A stretch of 64,000 nt of DNA from Ferdinandcohnia salidurans (GCF_042680725.1 NZ_JBHUEK010000017.1:62001-126000), one strand, 5' to 3'. Shown: positions 51,430-60,518, counted from the first letter of the stretch. The notes: generated from the sequence alone by a model not told the origin. Program-made: numbers and translations.

Positions 51430-52141
51430 CGATTGCCACTCCCTTTTTTAAATTCTTAGCTCCTGTTGGATCTTTCTTATCAAATCGTCGGTTCATCTTG
51501 TTTTCTAATTTTTTGATTAAGATTGCTGATGGATAACTTAATAGCAGGAAGAAAATAGCTACTAATGTATAAGGTTCTAAATAAGCCCAATTTCTCGCAC
51601 CGAATTTATCCGCCATAAGCAACATCCCAGCAACCCCAACGGTCGATGTCAAAGGGACCTCTTTGAACATGATGATTAAATAATTCCCTAGCATCGGGAT
51701 AGTCGGAGGAATCGCCTGCGGAAGAATGACTTTTGTCCATCTATCCTTCACAGACATATTTAAAGCGATTGAGGCTTCCCATTGCCCTTTATCAACAGAT
51801 TGAATACCAGATCGATAGATTTCAGATATATATGTACTATAGTGAACACCAAGTCCTAGCACCGCAACCGTGAATGGACTTAAGCTCACGCCAACATATG
51901 GAACCATTGGTAACCCAAAAAACAAGAAAAACAATTGCACAAGTGGCGGTGTCGAGCGAATAAATTCAAGCACAAATGACACAACCCACTGAAAAGGTTT
52001 AAATGGAATTCGTTTTAGAACAACCCAGGCAAAACCAAACACCATCGCAAAAAGATAACAAGCAATTGTTACCCCAAGGGTCACCCACAGCCCTTTAAAT
52101 ATCATCGGAAGTGATCCAAAAAACATATTCCAATCCCACAT
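51422..52141 (-). CDS. ehuD: Ectoine-type ABC transporter permease EhuD-like
   Basis: This 239-aa protein has about five helices and the binding-protein-dependent transport motif (WEASIALNMSVKDRWTKVILPQAIPPTIPML). The N-terminal WDWNMFFGSLPMIFKGLWVTLGVT resembles EhuD more than generic amino acid permeases. It overlaps both neighbours (ATG at 52141 overlaps the upstream stop), so the subunits are coupled in translation. Confidence 0.8.
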   Translation of the reverse strand: MWDWNMFFGSLPMIFKGLWVTLGVTIACYLFAMVFGFAWVVLKRIPFKPFQWVVSFVLEFIRSTPPLVQLFFLFFGLPMVPYVGVSLSPFTVAVLGLGVHYSTYISEIYRSGIQSVDKGQWEASIALNMSVKDRWTKVILPQAIPPTIPMLGNYLIIMFKEVPLTSTVGVAGMLLMADKFGARNWAYLEPYTLVAIFFLLLSYPSAILIKKLENKMNRRFDKKDPTGAKNLKKGVAIDG

Positions 52142-52812
52142 TATTCACTTGCCACTCCCCTCGATGATTGTTTTTCCGCCCACTTAGTTAAACCAATTAA
52201 AGGTAAGGCGATAATAAAGTAGAATACAAGAATTAGTAAGTAGACGGTAGGCGTTGAAGAAAGATTGGTATTTGTATAAAGTTGGCCTTTATACACAATA
52301 TCAGCCAAGCCTACGAGTGATATAAGTGAAGTTGCCTTTAACATTTGTATCAAATAATTACCGAATTCCGGAAGCATCATCCGTACTGCTTGCGGTAAAA
52401 TCACAATTCTCATCCGCTGAAACCGTGACATATTGAGAGCAACCGCTGCCTCTGTTTGTCCGTGTGAAACGGAGAGTATCGAACCACGAACGGTCTCCGA
52501 CATATAGGCACCATAGTTCATTGAAATGGCAATCACACAAGCCCAAAATTCAGAACCTAATTCAATTCCAAACAAAATTGGCAGTGCATAGAAAAACCAA
52601 AACAATTGAATGATTAAAGAAGTGCCCCGGAAAATTTCGACGAAAAAACCCGTAAATTTTCGGATAAAGATATTCTTCGATAATCGACCAAATCCCGCTA
52701 AAAAAGCAACTAGAAAGGAGAAAAATGCGGATGTAACTAATATCGTAATCGTAATATTTAGACCTTGAAGTAAAATTGAGAAGATCTCACCTATTTGACT
52801 AATTGGACTCAC
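52141..52812 (-). CDS. ehuC: Ectoine-type ABC transporter permease EhuC-like
   Basis: The protein has about five membrane helices. Segments such as FLVAFLAGFGRLSK, FVEIFRGTSLIIQLFWFFYALP and GQTEAAVALNMSRFQRMRIVILPQAVRMMLPEFGNYLIQMLKATSLISLVGLADI match EhuC. The start is ambiguous: an ATG at 52872 lies inside the 20-bp repeat array and would add 20 atypical residues encoded by repeat. A GTG at 52812 overlaps GAGGTG and gives the conserved length; I chose it with caution. Confidence 0.75.
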   Translation of the reverse strand: MSPISQIGEIFSILLQGLNITITILVTSAFFSFLVAFLAGFGRLSKNIFIRKFTGFFVEIFRGTSLIIQLFWFFYALPILFGIELGSEFWACVIAISMNYGAYMSETVRGSILSVSHGQTEAAVALNMSRFQRMRIVILPQAVRMMLPEFGNYLIQMLKATSLISLVGLADIVYKGQLYTNTNLSSTPTVYLLILVFYFIIALPLIGLTKWAEKQSSRGVASE

Positions 52813-52834
52813 CTCTTTTTTGATTAAACCTATA

Positions 52835-53028
52835 GAATTGCGTGTTATTTTATGGAATTGAGTTATAATCATCAGAATTACGTTTTATTTCACGGAATTG
52901 CGCGTTAACCCTCCGATTTGCGTTTTATTTCGCGTAATTGCGCTATAAACACAGAATTGTGTGTTATTATTCAAAATCCCGCTTTAACTATCCAAATCTT
53001 GATTTAAACCACAAAATCCACTAAAAAA
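52835..53028. repeat. Tandem array of about ten 20-bp units inside the ehu operon
   Basis: The motif GAATTGCGTTTTATTTCACG or variants recurs with starts at 52835, 52855, 52875, 52895, 52915, 52935, then 52954, 52974, 52994 and 53014. The first five or six units are conserved, and the rest decay towards AAATCC-type ends. It sits between the ehuB terminator hairpin and ehuC. The period is near two helical turns. Confidence 0.85.
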
Positions 53029-53052
53029 CAGATCCCCCATTTGGGAGACCTG
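53029..53052 (-). terminator. Terminator-like hairpin between ehuB and the array
   Basis: CAGGTCTCCC/GGGGGATCTG with an AAAT loop is followed by TTTTTTAG on the minus strand. It probably reduces transcription past ehuB, giving more binding protein than permease. Confidence 0.75.
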
Positions 53053-53069
53053 TCTATCTTTTCCCAGTG

Positions 53070-53978
53070 TTATTTTAAACTTTCGATCACTTGCTCCGTT
53101 GTTAAATCGTTTGGAACAATGTTGCCTTCTCCAAAACCAGATGGGGTAATGAGATCAAGAATCTCTCCACTTTCTTTAAGCTTTTTCAGTTCTGCATTAT
53201 ACGCTTCTATGAGTTCATCGTTACCTTTGGCAAAACCAGCAGCACCATAGCTTGGTACACCTTTGATATCAGGTTGCTCAAAATCTTCCACAAATTCTAA
53301 TGCATTTTGATCAGAAGATTCTAAGGCCATTTTTACCGTCATTTCTGTCCCTGTTGTCGCTTGAGCTCGACCTGATTGCACAGCAGAGAATGTGGCTGGA
53401 ATGTCAGCAACCTCAAGAATTTGGTCTTCACTAACACCCATCTCTGTTAAAAACTCTATTTCAGTTGTCCCAGACATGACAGCGACAATCACATCAGGAT
53501 TATTAGCAATATCCGTGTAACTATGTAGATCTAATGGATTTCCTTTTTCAACAATTAAACCTTCACCATATTGAATTTCTGGTTCTCCAAATTGCACTTG
53601 TTCAGCACGTTCCGGTAAAATCGCCATTCCTGCTGTGATTACATCAAACTTGCCAGCTTTTACTCCTGGAATGAGTTGATTCCACTCTGCAATTTGACCT
53701 TCTACATTTTCAATTCCCAAATTGTTAAAGACCTTTGTAGCAATCTCAACGGCTGCTCCTTTTAATTCGCCCGTTTTAGCATCTTGATAGGCATATGGTG
53801 GTTCATTTGAAAAACCAATTCTAACGGTTCCTTTTTCTTTCAGCTCATCTAGTAAACTTGAAGAATCACTACTAGACTTTCCTCCGTCAGATGACCCACC
53901 TGCTTCCTGACCTGATCCACAAGCTGTCATGATTCCCATGACGAGTACTAAAAATAATATTAATAGTCGTTTTTTCAT
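53070..53978 (-). CDS. ehuB: Ectoine-type ABC transporter substrate-binding lipoprotein
   Basis: This 302-aa protein has a lipoprotein signal (KKRLLILFLVLVMGIMTACGSG, Cys in TACGS near residue 20). A periplasmic binding protein fold follows: TVRIGFSNEPPYAY, WNQLIPGVKAGKFDVITAGMAILPERAEQVQFGEPE, VAVMSGTTEIEFL. It resembles EhuB and also generic polar amino acid binding proteins. It is the first gene of the operon. A divergent 560-bp region with Zur boxes leads to the zinc binding protein gene. Confidence 0.85.
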   Translation of the reverse strand: MKKRLLILFLVLVMGIMTACGSGQEAGGSSDGGKSSSDSSSLLDELKEKGTVRIGFSNEPPYAYQDAKTGELKGAAVEIATKVFNNLGIENVEGQIAEWNQLIPGVKAGKFDVITAGMAILPERAEQVQFGEPEIQYGEGLIVEKGNPLDLHSYTDIANNPDVIVAVMSGTTEIEFLTEMGVSEDQILEVADIPATFSAVQSGRAQATTGTEMTVKMALESSDQNALEFVEDFEQPDIKGVPSYGAAGFAKGNDELIEAYNAELKKLKESGEILDLITPSGFGEGNIVPNDLTTEQVIESLK

Positions 53979-54385
53979 GTACCTAAATACCCCCTGAGTT
54001 TTTTATTCTAGAAAAGATTGTATTTGGTAATACTTTTTTCAAAAAAGATTTTTGAAACGAAAGTACCACGAACAATGTTGTCATATAAAATTGTATATCT
54101 TTTTTGAATAATTGCTCAAATGCCATATTTTTGGATAATTCGGGATATATTGGGATTATACATGTTATGGCCTGCTGACTAGTTGATTATGTAAACATGC
54201 TCCTTTAGATTCATAAATGGTATCAAATGCTCCAAAATTGATAACCAGTGGGACAGATGACGTGTACTAGCCTCTATCAATTAGTAGAAAAGGTAATGAC
54301 TCTCCTATTCTTGTAGAAATTTGATACCACTCTAAAAATTTTACTTGAAAGTTTTTATGTTCTATCGTAATATTGTTTAAGTAAA
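53979..54385. other. Left part of the ehuB-znuA divergent intergenic region
   Basis: About 400 bp between the ehuB start and the Zur boxes. It has no convincing ORF, terminator or repeat. It must hold the ehuB promoter, but no clear sigma-A element could be called. Confidence 0.35.
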
Positions 54386-54400
54386 ACGAAATCATTACGA
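54386..54400. promoter_or_regulatory. Zur box-like site, copy 1
   Basis: ACGAAATCATTACGA matches 13 of 15 positions of the Bacillus Zur consensus TCGTAATnATTACGA (recalled). It lies 140 bp upstream of the zinc-binding lipoprotein start. Confidence 0.5.
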
Positions 54401-54468
54401 TTTATCTAAATCAAAGAGACTAAAAAATGCGCCAAGTACATGAACATTAAATTTTTTTGGTTACATAA

Positions 54469-54483
54469 TCGGAATGATTACGA
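54469..54483. promoter_or_regulatory. Zur box, copy 2
   Basis: TCGGAATGATTACGA matches the consensus except at one position. It lies about 57 bp upstream of the start codon of the zinc-binding protein gene. Confidence 0.75.
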
Positions 54484-54509
54484 TATACACTTTACATATA
54501 CCGAGTAAA

Positions 54510-54524
54510 TCGGAATGATTATGA
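54510..54524. promoter_or_regulatory. Zur box, copy 3
   Basis: TCGGAATGATTATGA lies directly before the ribosome binding site of the zinc-binding protein gene. Together with copy 2 it places the promoter between two Zur sites. Confidence 0.7.
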
Positions 54525-54539
54525 TTGAGAGGGAAATTG

Positions 54540-55610
54540 ATGAAAATTAAACACATCATTGCATTTTTCGTTTTATTGGCAACCACATTGTTATTTGGGT
54601 GTGTTTCAGAAAACAAAACGAGTACATCTGAAGCTAAGAACACCCCTACACCTTCTGACCGTCTAAAAATCTATACTACAGTTTTTCCATTACAGGATTT
54701 CACAGAAAAAATTGGTGGTGAACATGTAGAAGTTGTAAGTGTGTTCCCTACAGGTGCTGACGCTCACACATTCGAACCTACTACCAAAACAATGGTAGGG
54801 ATTGCGGAAGCAGATGCTCTTATTTATGTGGGTGCAGGAGTAGAAGGCTTCATTGATGCAGCCATTAAAACATTGCAAAATGAAAAGGTGCAGCTGGTGA
54901 AGGCTACAGGAGATATGGAACTTGCGAGTGCACAGGGAGAACACGAAGAACATCTTGATGAGGACATAACTAAAACTGAACAAGACCCCCATCAATCTGA
55001 CTCGAATATCAAGGAAAGCCACAGCCATGATGAACACGAGGGGCAAGTTGATAGTGAATCAGGTACGGAAGATCACCATCATCATGGGGACGTTGATCCA
55101 CATGTTTGGTTAGATCCTCTTTTAGCTGTAGAGTTGGCTGAACATATTCTACATACTCTTGAGGAATTAAAACCAGAGGCTAAAAAAGACTTTGAAAAAA
55201 ACTTTGATGAACTAGTTAAAAACTTGCATGCATTAGATCAAGAATTCATGGATGTTGTGAACGAGTCTTCTAGAAAAGAGATAGTAGTATCTCATGCAGC
55301 TTACGGATATTGGGAATCTAGGTATGGTATTAAACAAATAAGTGTTTCTGGATTATCACCCACAAATGAGCCTACTCAAAAGGATTTAACACATATTATC
55401 AACCTAGCAAAAGAACATAACATCAAGTTTGTATTGTTTGAGCAAAATCTCACTTCAAAAGTTTCTGAAATGGTAAAAAAAGAAATCAACGCAGAAGCTC
55501 TAACTCTTCATAACCTGGAATCAGCTACAGAAGAGGATATTAAAAACAGTGCTGATTATTTTAGCATTATGAGACAAAATCTTGAAACATTGAAAAAAGC
55601 TTTACATTAA
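54540..55610 (+). CDS. znuA: Zinc ABC transporter substrate-binding lipoprotein (ZnuA/AdcA-like)
   Basis: This protein (356 aa from ATG 54540) has a lipoprotein signal (Cys in LLFGCVS near residue 20) and a cluster A-I fold: YTTVFPLQDFTEKIGGEHVEV, GADAHTFEPT with a zinc ligand, HAAYGYWESRYGI and VKFVLFEQNLTSK. A His- and Asp-rich zinc-sensing loop lies at about residues 140-190. Three Zur boxes lie upstream. No zinc permease or ATPase gene follows here; partners must lie elsewhere. ATG follows AGAGGGAAATTG. Confidence 0.92.
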   Translation: MKIKHIIAFFVLLATTLLFGCVSENKTSTSEAKNTPTPSDRLKIYTTVFPLQDFTEKIGGEHVEVVSVFPTGADAHTFEPTTKTMVGIAEADALIYVGAGVEGFIDAAIKTLQNEKVQLVKATGDMELASAQGEHEEHLDEDITKTEQDPHQSDSNIKESHSHDEHEGQVDSESGTEDHHHHGDVDPHVWLDPLLAVELAEHILHTLEELKPEAKKDFEKNFDELVKNLHALDQEFMDVVNESSRKEIVVSHAAYGYWESRYGIKQISVSGLSPTNEPTQKDLTHIINLAKEHNIKFVLFEQNLTSKVSEMVKKEINAEALTLHNLESATEEDIKNSADYFSIMRQNLETLKKALH

Positions 55611-55614
55611 TCAA

Positions 55615-55648
55615 AAATAGCATAGGTCCTTTGGGACTTATGCTATTT
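55615..55648. terminator. Bidirectional terminator between znuA and the membrane protein gene
   Basis: AAATAGCATAGGTCC/GGACTTATGCTATTT forms a 14-bp stem with a short loop and T-rich ends on both strands. Confidence 0.85.
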
Positions 55649-55652
55649 AAAC

Positions 55653-56120
55653 CTACTTATCATCCCTTTTTTTGATAAACCATTTCCATATCCCCAACGA
55701 TATATATAAAGTAATAAACATAGAAATCCAACTCCAGTACCATCTCCAATTTACATATTCAATGTTATCTGTGTATCTTTCAATTATCACTTCTATACCT
55801 GTTAATAAAGAAACGATTATACTAGTAAATAAAAGTCCCATTAATTTCGATTTTCGTGGATAATATAAATTATACATAGCACCAACGATTGGAAACGCAA
55901 AGTACTCAAATGTAAAACTTGTACGAGCGGCATCATCAAAAAGGCGAACTGGATAACTGATCAAATTAAACTCGGATACAAGAAAGCCTAATGGCCATGT
56001 GATCATTTGCATAATAAGAAAGCCTAAAATGGCTAAGCGAAACTTTGAAACTGGCACTAAAAAACAAAATAATAAGATTCCTATTATCCATGAAGATAAA
56101 AGAATAATTATTTCTAGCAT
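55653..56120 (-). CDS. CBO0543-type membrane protein, copy 7
   Basis: This 155-aa protein has about five membrane segments. It shares the RFAILGFLIMQMITWPLGFL-like and ISYPVRLFDDAARTSFTFEYFAFPIVGAMYNL segments with CBO0543-family proteins, along with a Trp-rich loop (VNWRWYWSW). It starts at ATG after GGGTGAGGTATAC. It stands alone, convergent with the zinc-binding protein gene. The role is unknown. Confidence 0.7.
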   Translation of the reverse strand: MLEIIILLSSWIIGILLFCFLVPVSKFRLAILGFLIMQMITWPLGFLVSEFNLISYPVRLFDDAARTSFTFEYFAFPIVGAMYNLYYPRKSKLMGLLFTSIIVSLLTGIEVIIERYTDNIEYVNWRWYWSWISMFITLYISLGIWKWFIKKRDDK

Positions 56121-56455
56121 GTATACCTCACCCTTTTTCTAGAGCAAGATCATTAAAGGTGTACATATACTAGGTGTTTTTGCTCAAATAATCTCAATCT
56201 TCTTTATATTCTAAGATTCATATTAGCTATACTTTTAGTGCTTGTCTATAGAAATTAGGCAAAATTACTATATAAAATATAACTTTTTTACTATATTCAT
56301 ATAAAAAGGGAATATATGGGACTTCACTCCTGATTTATGTAAAAAAGAAAAGCATTACCGTTGTTCCAGTAATGCCCTTTAAGTATTTGACTATCTCTAC
56401 TACTATATGACCCTTAGTTCTTTTATAGGGGGAAATTTTTATAGATGGACTATAA
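56121..56455. other. 335-bp AT-rich gap
   Basis: The gap holds the yfhP-like gene's terminator at 56352-56375 and nothing else that I could support. The stretch 56200-56330 is AT-rich without repeats. Confidence 0.4.
56352..56375 (-). terminator. Terminator after the YfhP-like gene
   Basis: GCATTAC/GTAATGC with a 10-nt loop is followed by TTTTCTTTTTT on the minus strand, about 80 bp past the stop. Confidence 0.75.
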
Positions 56456-57412
56456 TCATGCTTTTTCTATAACTGTAATGAATCCTCGTTTCACTTCACT
56501 TTTAACAAAATTAAGCTTTCGATCTAATTTGATAATAGCCACATAAGGTTCATCCAATCTAGACTGATAGCGAAGATCATACCAATGTACCTCATACCCA
56601 TCCATTTTTTCGATAATGTTGGCATGAACGTACTCGGAATGTTTTCTTAAAAAATGAACAAAGGTATCTTTATGTGTTGCAGAGATAATTTTATTTTTTT
56701 TATTCGCCTTCACTAGATCTTTTGACCAAGTAATACGATTATTTTCATATTTTCCAAGCTTATAGCGATCATTAAAACTGGCAATAATCCCCCAGTGATT
56801 GATGCGGAACATTGGGATTAGCGTATAGGATACGCCGGAACTACTATAGGATAGCAGTTGTTTTTTCAACTTTTGTTGTATGACGTAACGGAGCAAAATA
56901 TAGAACAACACAAGAATATAAACAGATAAAAACATAATTCCAGGTGGTAATCCAATGATCCATAAAACCGTACCAAGTATATGAAGGAGCATAATAAAAG
57001 GATCAAAGATAGGTAGAATATTTAACGCAATCCATTTGTTATTCCATGGTCGTAAGGCTTGTGTTCCATAAATATTACAGATATCGGATAATACATGTAG
57101 TAGGACGGCTAAAAAGGACCAAAACAAGAAGGTGGAAAAGTACAATCCTCCATTAGCAATCGTGGCAACACCTGCAATACCAAGGATCAGAAAACCTTGT
57201 GCAGGGATCGAATGACTATAGCCTCGATGCTTTTGAACATAGATCTCATTCCCTCTAAATTTATGAATGACATCTACGTCAGGAGCATTCGATCCTACAA
57301 CCGTACAAAAAACGATAGATGAGAGTATTTCTGGATGATGAGCAACGGTCGGATCAAGAAAGGACAAACCCGCTAATCCCACGCCCGTCATAATATGTGT
57401 CGCAGTATCCAA
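56456..57412 (-). CDS. Metal-dependent hydrolase-type membrane protein (YfhP-like)
   Basis: This 318-aa protein opens with MDTATHIMTGVGLAGLSFLDPTVAHHPE, includes the KHRGYSHSIPAQG motif near residue 65 with conserved His residues, and has about four membrane helices. A soluble C-terminal domain follows from about residue 190. B. subtilis YfhP belongs to this YdjM/DUF457 family and is described as a regulator of a nearby gene. The start is TTG at 57412 after AAGGGAGG. The small gene at 57431 lies upstream. Confidence 0.85.
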   Translation of the reverse strand: MDTATHIMTGVGLAGLSFLDPTVAHHPEILSSIVFCTVVGSNAPDVDVIHKFRGNEIYVQKHRGYSHSIPAQGFLILGIAGVATIANGGLYFSTFLFWSFLAVLLHVLSDICNIYGTQALRPWNNKWIALNILPIFDPFIMLLHILGTVLWIIGLPPGIMFLSVYILVLFYILLRYVIQQKLKKQLLSYSSSGVSYTLIPMFRINHWGIIASFNDRYKLGKYENNRITWSKDLVKANKKNKIISATHKDTFVHFLRKHSEYVHANIIEKMDGYEVHWYDLRYQSRLDEPYVAIIKLDRKLNFVKSEVKRGFITVIEKA

Positions 57413-57430
57413 AATAGTTTCCTCCCTTTT

Positions 57431-57655
57431 TTATTGCTGATAGTGAAAATGTTGATAGTACTGACTGCCTCCTGTTGTGTAGCATTTTATATATAATTTT
57501 TTCTTATATTCATGAATGTGGGTTTTTGTCTCTTGATAGATGTCTCTTATGACAGCATTGGGGTGGCTTTCAAATTGGATTTGTTCGTTGATTGCTTCAG
57601 CAATTTGAAAATGTTCATTACTAAAATTCGTGTTTAAGAATACAAACTTTGGCAT
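57431..57655 (-). CDS. Small protein of unknown function
   Basis: This 74-residue protein (PKFVFLNTNFSNEHFQIAEAINEQIQFESHPNAVIRDIYQETKTHIHEYKKKLYIKCYTTGG) has no signal peptide or membrane helix. It ends in an aromatic and histidine-rich tail (QYYQHFHYQQ). I do not recognise a family with confidence. ATG 57655 follows AAGGAGGCAAGG; the upstream ATG at 57697 lacks a site. It may share the transcript of the YfhP-like gene 19 bp downstream. Confidence 0.55.
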   Translation of the reverse strand: MPKFVFLNTNFSNEHFQIAEAINEQIQFESHPNAVIRDIYQETKTHIHEYKKKLYIKCYTTGGSQYYQHFHYQQ

Positions 57656-57702
57656 TTCCCTTGCCTCCTTAAGTTTTAGGGTATTTTTATTCCACAAATA
57701 AA

Positions 57703-57762
57703 AAGCCCCTTAATTTTCACTTATCTACCTCATTGTAGTAAGTGAATATTAAGGGACTGTTA
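57703..57762. repeat. Long inverted repeat with a 20-bp stem
   Basis: CCCCTTAATTTTCACTTA pairs imperfectly with TAAGTGAATATTAAGGGA across a 15-nt loop (TCTACCTCATTGTAG, itself a small hairpin). It lies upstream of the small gene at 57655. Confidence 0.65.
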
Positions 57763-57911
57763 AAATGGTTTGAAAGAAATATTTCATTTATATAGGATTA
57801 ATGGTGCTTGTATTAAAAGTACATTAATGCCCACTTCTTATTTCTCTTATGTAATGCTTTTTCATATAGTATTATTTTGGATAGGCCATTACAGGACACA
57901 TCATTGGCCAA

Positions 57912-58898
57912 CTAGGAATGGTTTGCAGATTCCACATTGATGACTACATTTCCCCTCTTGTGACCTTCCTCAACATATTGATGAGCTTCAACAATCTCAT
58001 CGAACTCATAAGTCCGATCAATAACGACTTTTACCTCCCCTTTCTCAACAAGTTCTTTAAGGAAGTGTAATGCTTCTGAAGTTTCTGGTGAATTTCGACT
58101 CATTATAAACTTCTTACCTCTTGTCAATTTCTCCCATAGCATTTGAACACTTGGTAGCGGTTCGGTCACATTAATATAGGTACCGCCCTTCTTTAACACT
58201 TTCATACAATCTGAAAAAGAGCTCTTGTTTACTGCTTCAAAAATCACATCATACATCTCGTCGGTTTTAGTAAAATCTTCTGATGTATAATCAATCACCT
58301 TATCGGCCCCTAGAGATTTTACCAGTTCCACATTTTTTTTACTGCAAACACCTGTCACATATGCTCCAAAATACTTGGCAATCTGAACGGCATAACTACC
58401 TACACTTCCTGAGGCACCATAGATTAGAACCCTTTCTCCGGTCTGAATTTGAGCTTTTCTAAGAAAAAACAATGCCGTTCGAGCTCCTATTGGAAGGGCT
58501 GCAGCCTCTGCATACGTTATGTTAGTAGGCATAATCGATACCGGTCCCTCTTCTGGTAAGCACTTGTATTCTGCATAAGTACCAAATCCCGTTAGAGATG
58601 CTGCAAAAACCTGGTCACCTTTCTTAAACCTTTTAACCGCTTTTCCAACTGAATCAACTTCTCCAGCTAACTCTGTCCCTAATATCTTTTTTTTGGGATG
58701 TCTAATTCCTAGTGATATACGAGCAGGTAGCCAAAATGTAGGAGGAACTGTAAAACTACGTGACCTTATATCTGCTACTGTTACGGTCGTTGCTTTTACT
58801 TTTACCAAAATTTCATTTTCTTTCGGCACAGGTTTTTCTACCTCTTTTAGTTGAAGAACTTCCGGGGAACCGTAATTTTTGTATACAATTGCTTTCAT
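57912..58898 (-). CDS. NAD(P)-dependent alcohol dehydrogenase (zinc-free MDR)
   Basis: This 328-aa protein is a medium-chain dehydrogenase. It has the N-terminal MKAIVYKNYGSPEVLQLKEVEKPVPKENEILVKV, GERVLIYGASGSVGSYAVQIAKYFGAYVTGVCS for NADP(H) binding, and KKGGTYINVTEP. The quinone-oxidoreductase subgroup carries no catalytic zinc, and no Cys/His cluster is visible here. Substrate unknown. It starts at ATG after GAGGTGGATGA. Confidence 0.85.
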   Translation of the reverse strand: MKAIVYKNYGSPEVLQLKEVEKPVPKENEILVKVKATTVTVADIRSRSFTVPPTFWLPARISLGIRHPKKKILGTELAGEVDSVGKAVKRFKKGDQVFAASLTGFGTYAEYKCLPEEGPVSIMPTNITYAEAAALPIGARTALFFLRKAQIQTGERVLIYGASGSVGSYAVQIAKYFGAYVTGVCSKKNVELVKSLGADKVIDYTSEDFTKTDEMYDVIFEAVNKSSFSDCMKVLKKGGTYINVTEPLPSVQMLWEKLTRGKKFIMSRNSPETSEALHFLKELVEKGEVKVVIDRTYEFDEIVEAHQYVEEGHKRGNVVINVESANHS

Positions 58899-59009
58899 TC
58901 ATCCACCTCAAATTTGTAAGATTCCTTATTATCATACGAATATTACAAATTTATAGACCAATAGATCTACGACACTATTCCTAGACTTCTATAGATTCGT
59001 TTTGATGGT

Positions 59010-60368
59010 TTACGGATTTAGCACCTTTACCCCTGCTTCTACATAAGAATCCATGATTTCTTTTGGAACCATGCTGCCTCCTGTTCCCCATGATATATGA
59101 ACGGCATCCTTCATTTTTACTGTTAAGTTATGTTGATTGATATAAAGTCTGCCTTGTGGTTCAGCAAATAATCGAGCTGGGCCAGCAATTCCTGCAAGTG
59201 CAGACGGTTCTAAGTAGATATTTTCTGTTTGAGCCAACATACTAAGATAAGCAAATAACTGGTTGTCTTCCACCGTATAGACCCCACTAATTAACTGCTC
59301 CAATGTTTGGCCAACAAAGCCCGATGGCCTACCAACAGCTAAGCCATCCGCAGCCGTTTTGTTATCAATCCCAAAATCTTGGACTGAAATCTTATCATGC
59401 TGCTCGGTTAATAAGCCAAGTAACATACAAGGGGAATGCGTCGGTTCGGCAAAAAAACAGTGGACATGATTTTTGAAGAGTAGCTTTAGACCAAAAGCCA
59501 CACCTCCTGGCCCGCCACCAACTCCACAAGGAAGGTACACAAACAATGGATGATTTTCATCGATGGTAATATTCATCCCCTCAAGTTGTTTTTGCAATCT
59601 GGATGCTGCGACGGCATACCCTAAGAATAAATTGGTCGAATTTTCATCATCAATAAAATAGCTATTCGGATCTTCCTGAGATTGTTTTCTACCCTGTTCA
59701 ACTGCAACACTATAGTCCAATTCGTGTTCGACTACGGTTACACCCTTACTCCGGAGCAGGTCTTTTTTCCATTGCTTTGCATCGACTGACATATGAACCG
59801 TTACGTTAAATCCTAGCTTAGCACTCATAATTCCAATACTTAACCCTAAATTCCCGGTAGAACCCACAACAATCGAATACTTGGAGAAGAAATGTCTGAA
59901 TGCATTACTGTCGAGTTTGCTATAATCATCTTCCGTTGATAATAGCTTATTTTGAATGGCTAAATCTTCTGCATGCGTTAACACCTCATAAATACCGCCT
60001 CTTGCTTTAATCGACCCAGAAATCGGTAGATGACTATCACATTTTAAAAACAATTTCCCCTCTATCATTTCAGTAGATAACTTCTCAAGTGAGCGCTGCA
60101 TAGTAGGAATTTCTTTTAGGGGCGATTCGATTATTCCATTCATTTCCCTTGTTTCTGGAAAAGCACTTGCAAGATAAGGTGAAAACCTCATGAGCCTTTC
60201 CTCCGCATCATGGACATCCTCGATTCCTAAAGAAACACGTTGAATAGCTCTTTCAAAATCTATGTACTTCGGATTGTTCCAAAAAACCTCCTCAGTTAAC
60301 ATGAGTTTTTCTAGTAATGGATAGTTCTGTATCCATTCGTCTATTGTTTTGCCTAAAATCGTATCCAT
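59010..60368 (-). CDS. dsdA: D-serine ammonia-lyase (D-serine dehydratase)
   Basis: This 452-aa protein matches D-serine dehydratase. It has SGSIKARGGIYEVL near residue 116 with the PLP lysine, GSTGNLGLSIGIMSAKLGFNVTVHMS, LPCGVGGGPGGVAFG for phosphate binding and ADGLAVGRPSGFVG. It converts D-serine to pyruvate and ammonia in the cytoplasm. Start ATG follows AAAGGGGTG. It is separated from the creatininase gene by a terminator (60473-60518), so it is a distinct transcript, but it lies with other D-amino acid genes. Confidence 0.93.
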   Translation of the reverse strand: MDTILGKTIDEWIQNYPLLEKLMLTEEVFWNNPKYIDFERAIQRVSLGIEDVHDAEERLMRFSPYLASAFPETREMNGIIESPLKEIPTMQRSLEKLSTEMIEGKLFLKCDSHLPISGSIKARGGIYEVLTHAEDLAIQNKLLSTEDDYSKLDSNAFRHFFSKYSIVVGSTGNLGLSIGIMSAKLGFNVTVHMSVDAKQWKKDLLRSKGVTVVEHELDYSVAVEQGRKQSQEDPNSYFIDDENSTNLFLGYAVAASRLQKQLEGMNITIDENHPLFVYLPCGVGGGPGGVAFGLKLLFKNHVHCFFAEPTHSPCMLLGLLTEQHDKISVQDFGIDNKTAADGLAVGRPSGFVGQTLEQLISGVYTVEDNQLFAYLSMLAQTENIYLEPSALAGIAGPARLFAEPQGRLYINQHNLTVKMKDAVHISWGTGGSMVPKEIMDSYVEAGVKVLNP

Positions 60369-60472
60369 CTCAGCACCCCTTTGATAATAGTGTCTATATA
60401 TGTATAGAGTAACAGAATGTATTTACTTTACTAATCTATTTTTAGTAAAAATGTACCTTTACCTATATAAAT

Positions 60473-60518
60473 AGGCCTGGCCCAAGAGGTGTAATCTTAC
60501 TCCATGGGAACCAGGCCT
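60473..60518 (-). terminator. Terminator after the creatininase-family gene
   Basis: AGGCCTGG/CCAGGCCT at the two ends of a 46-bp region with a weakly paired middle, followed on the minus strand by TATTTATATAGG. It separates the creatininase-family unit from dsdA. Confidence 0.65.

Noticed and set aside
52812..52872. N-terminal extension of the ehuC permease from the ATG in the repeat array
   Set aside because: The first 20 residues come from 20-bp repeat units and do not resemble permease sequence; the GTG at 52812 fits the conserved length better.
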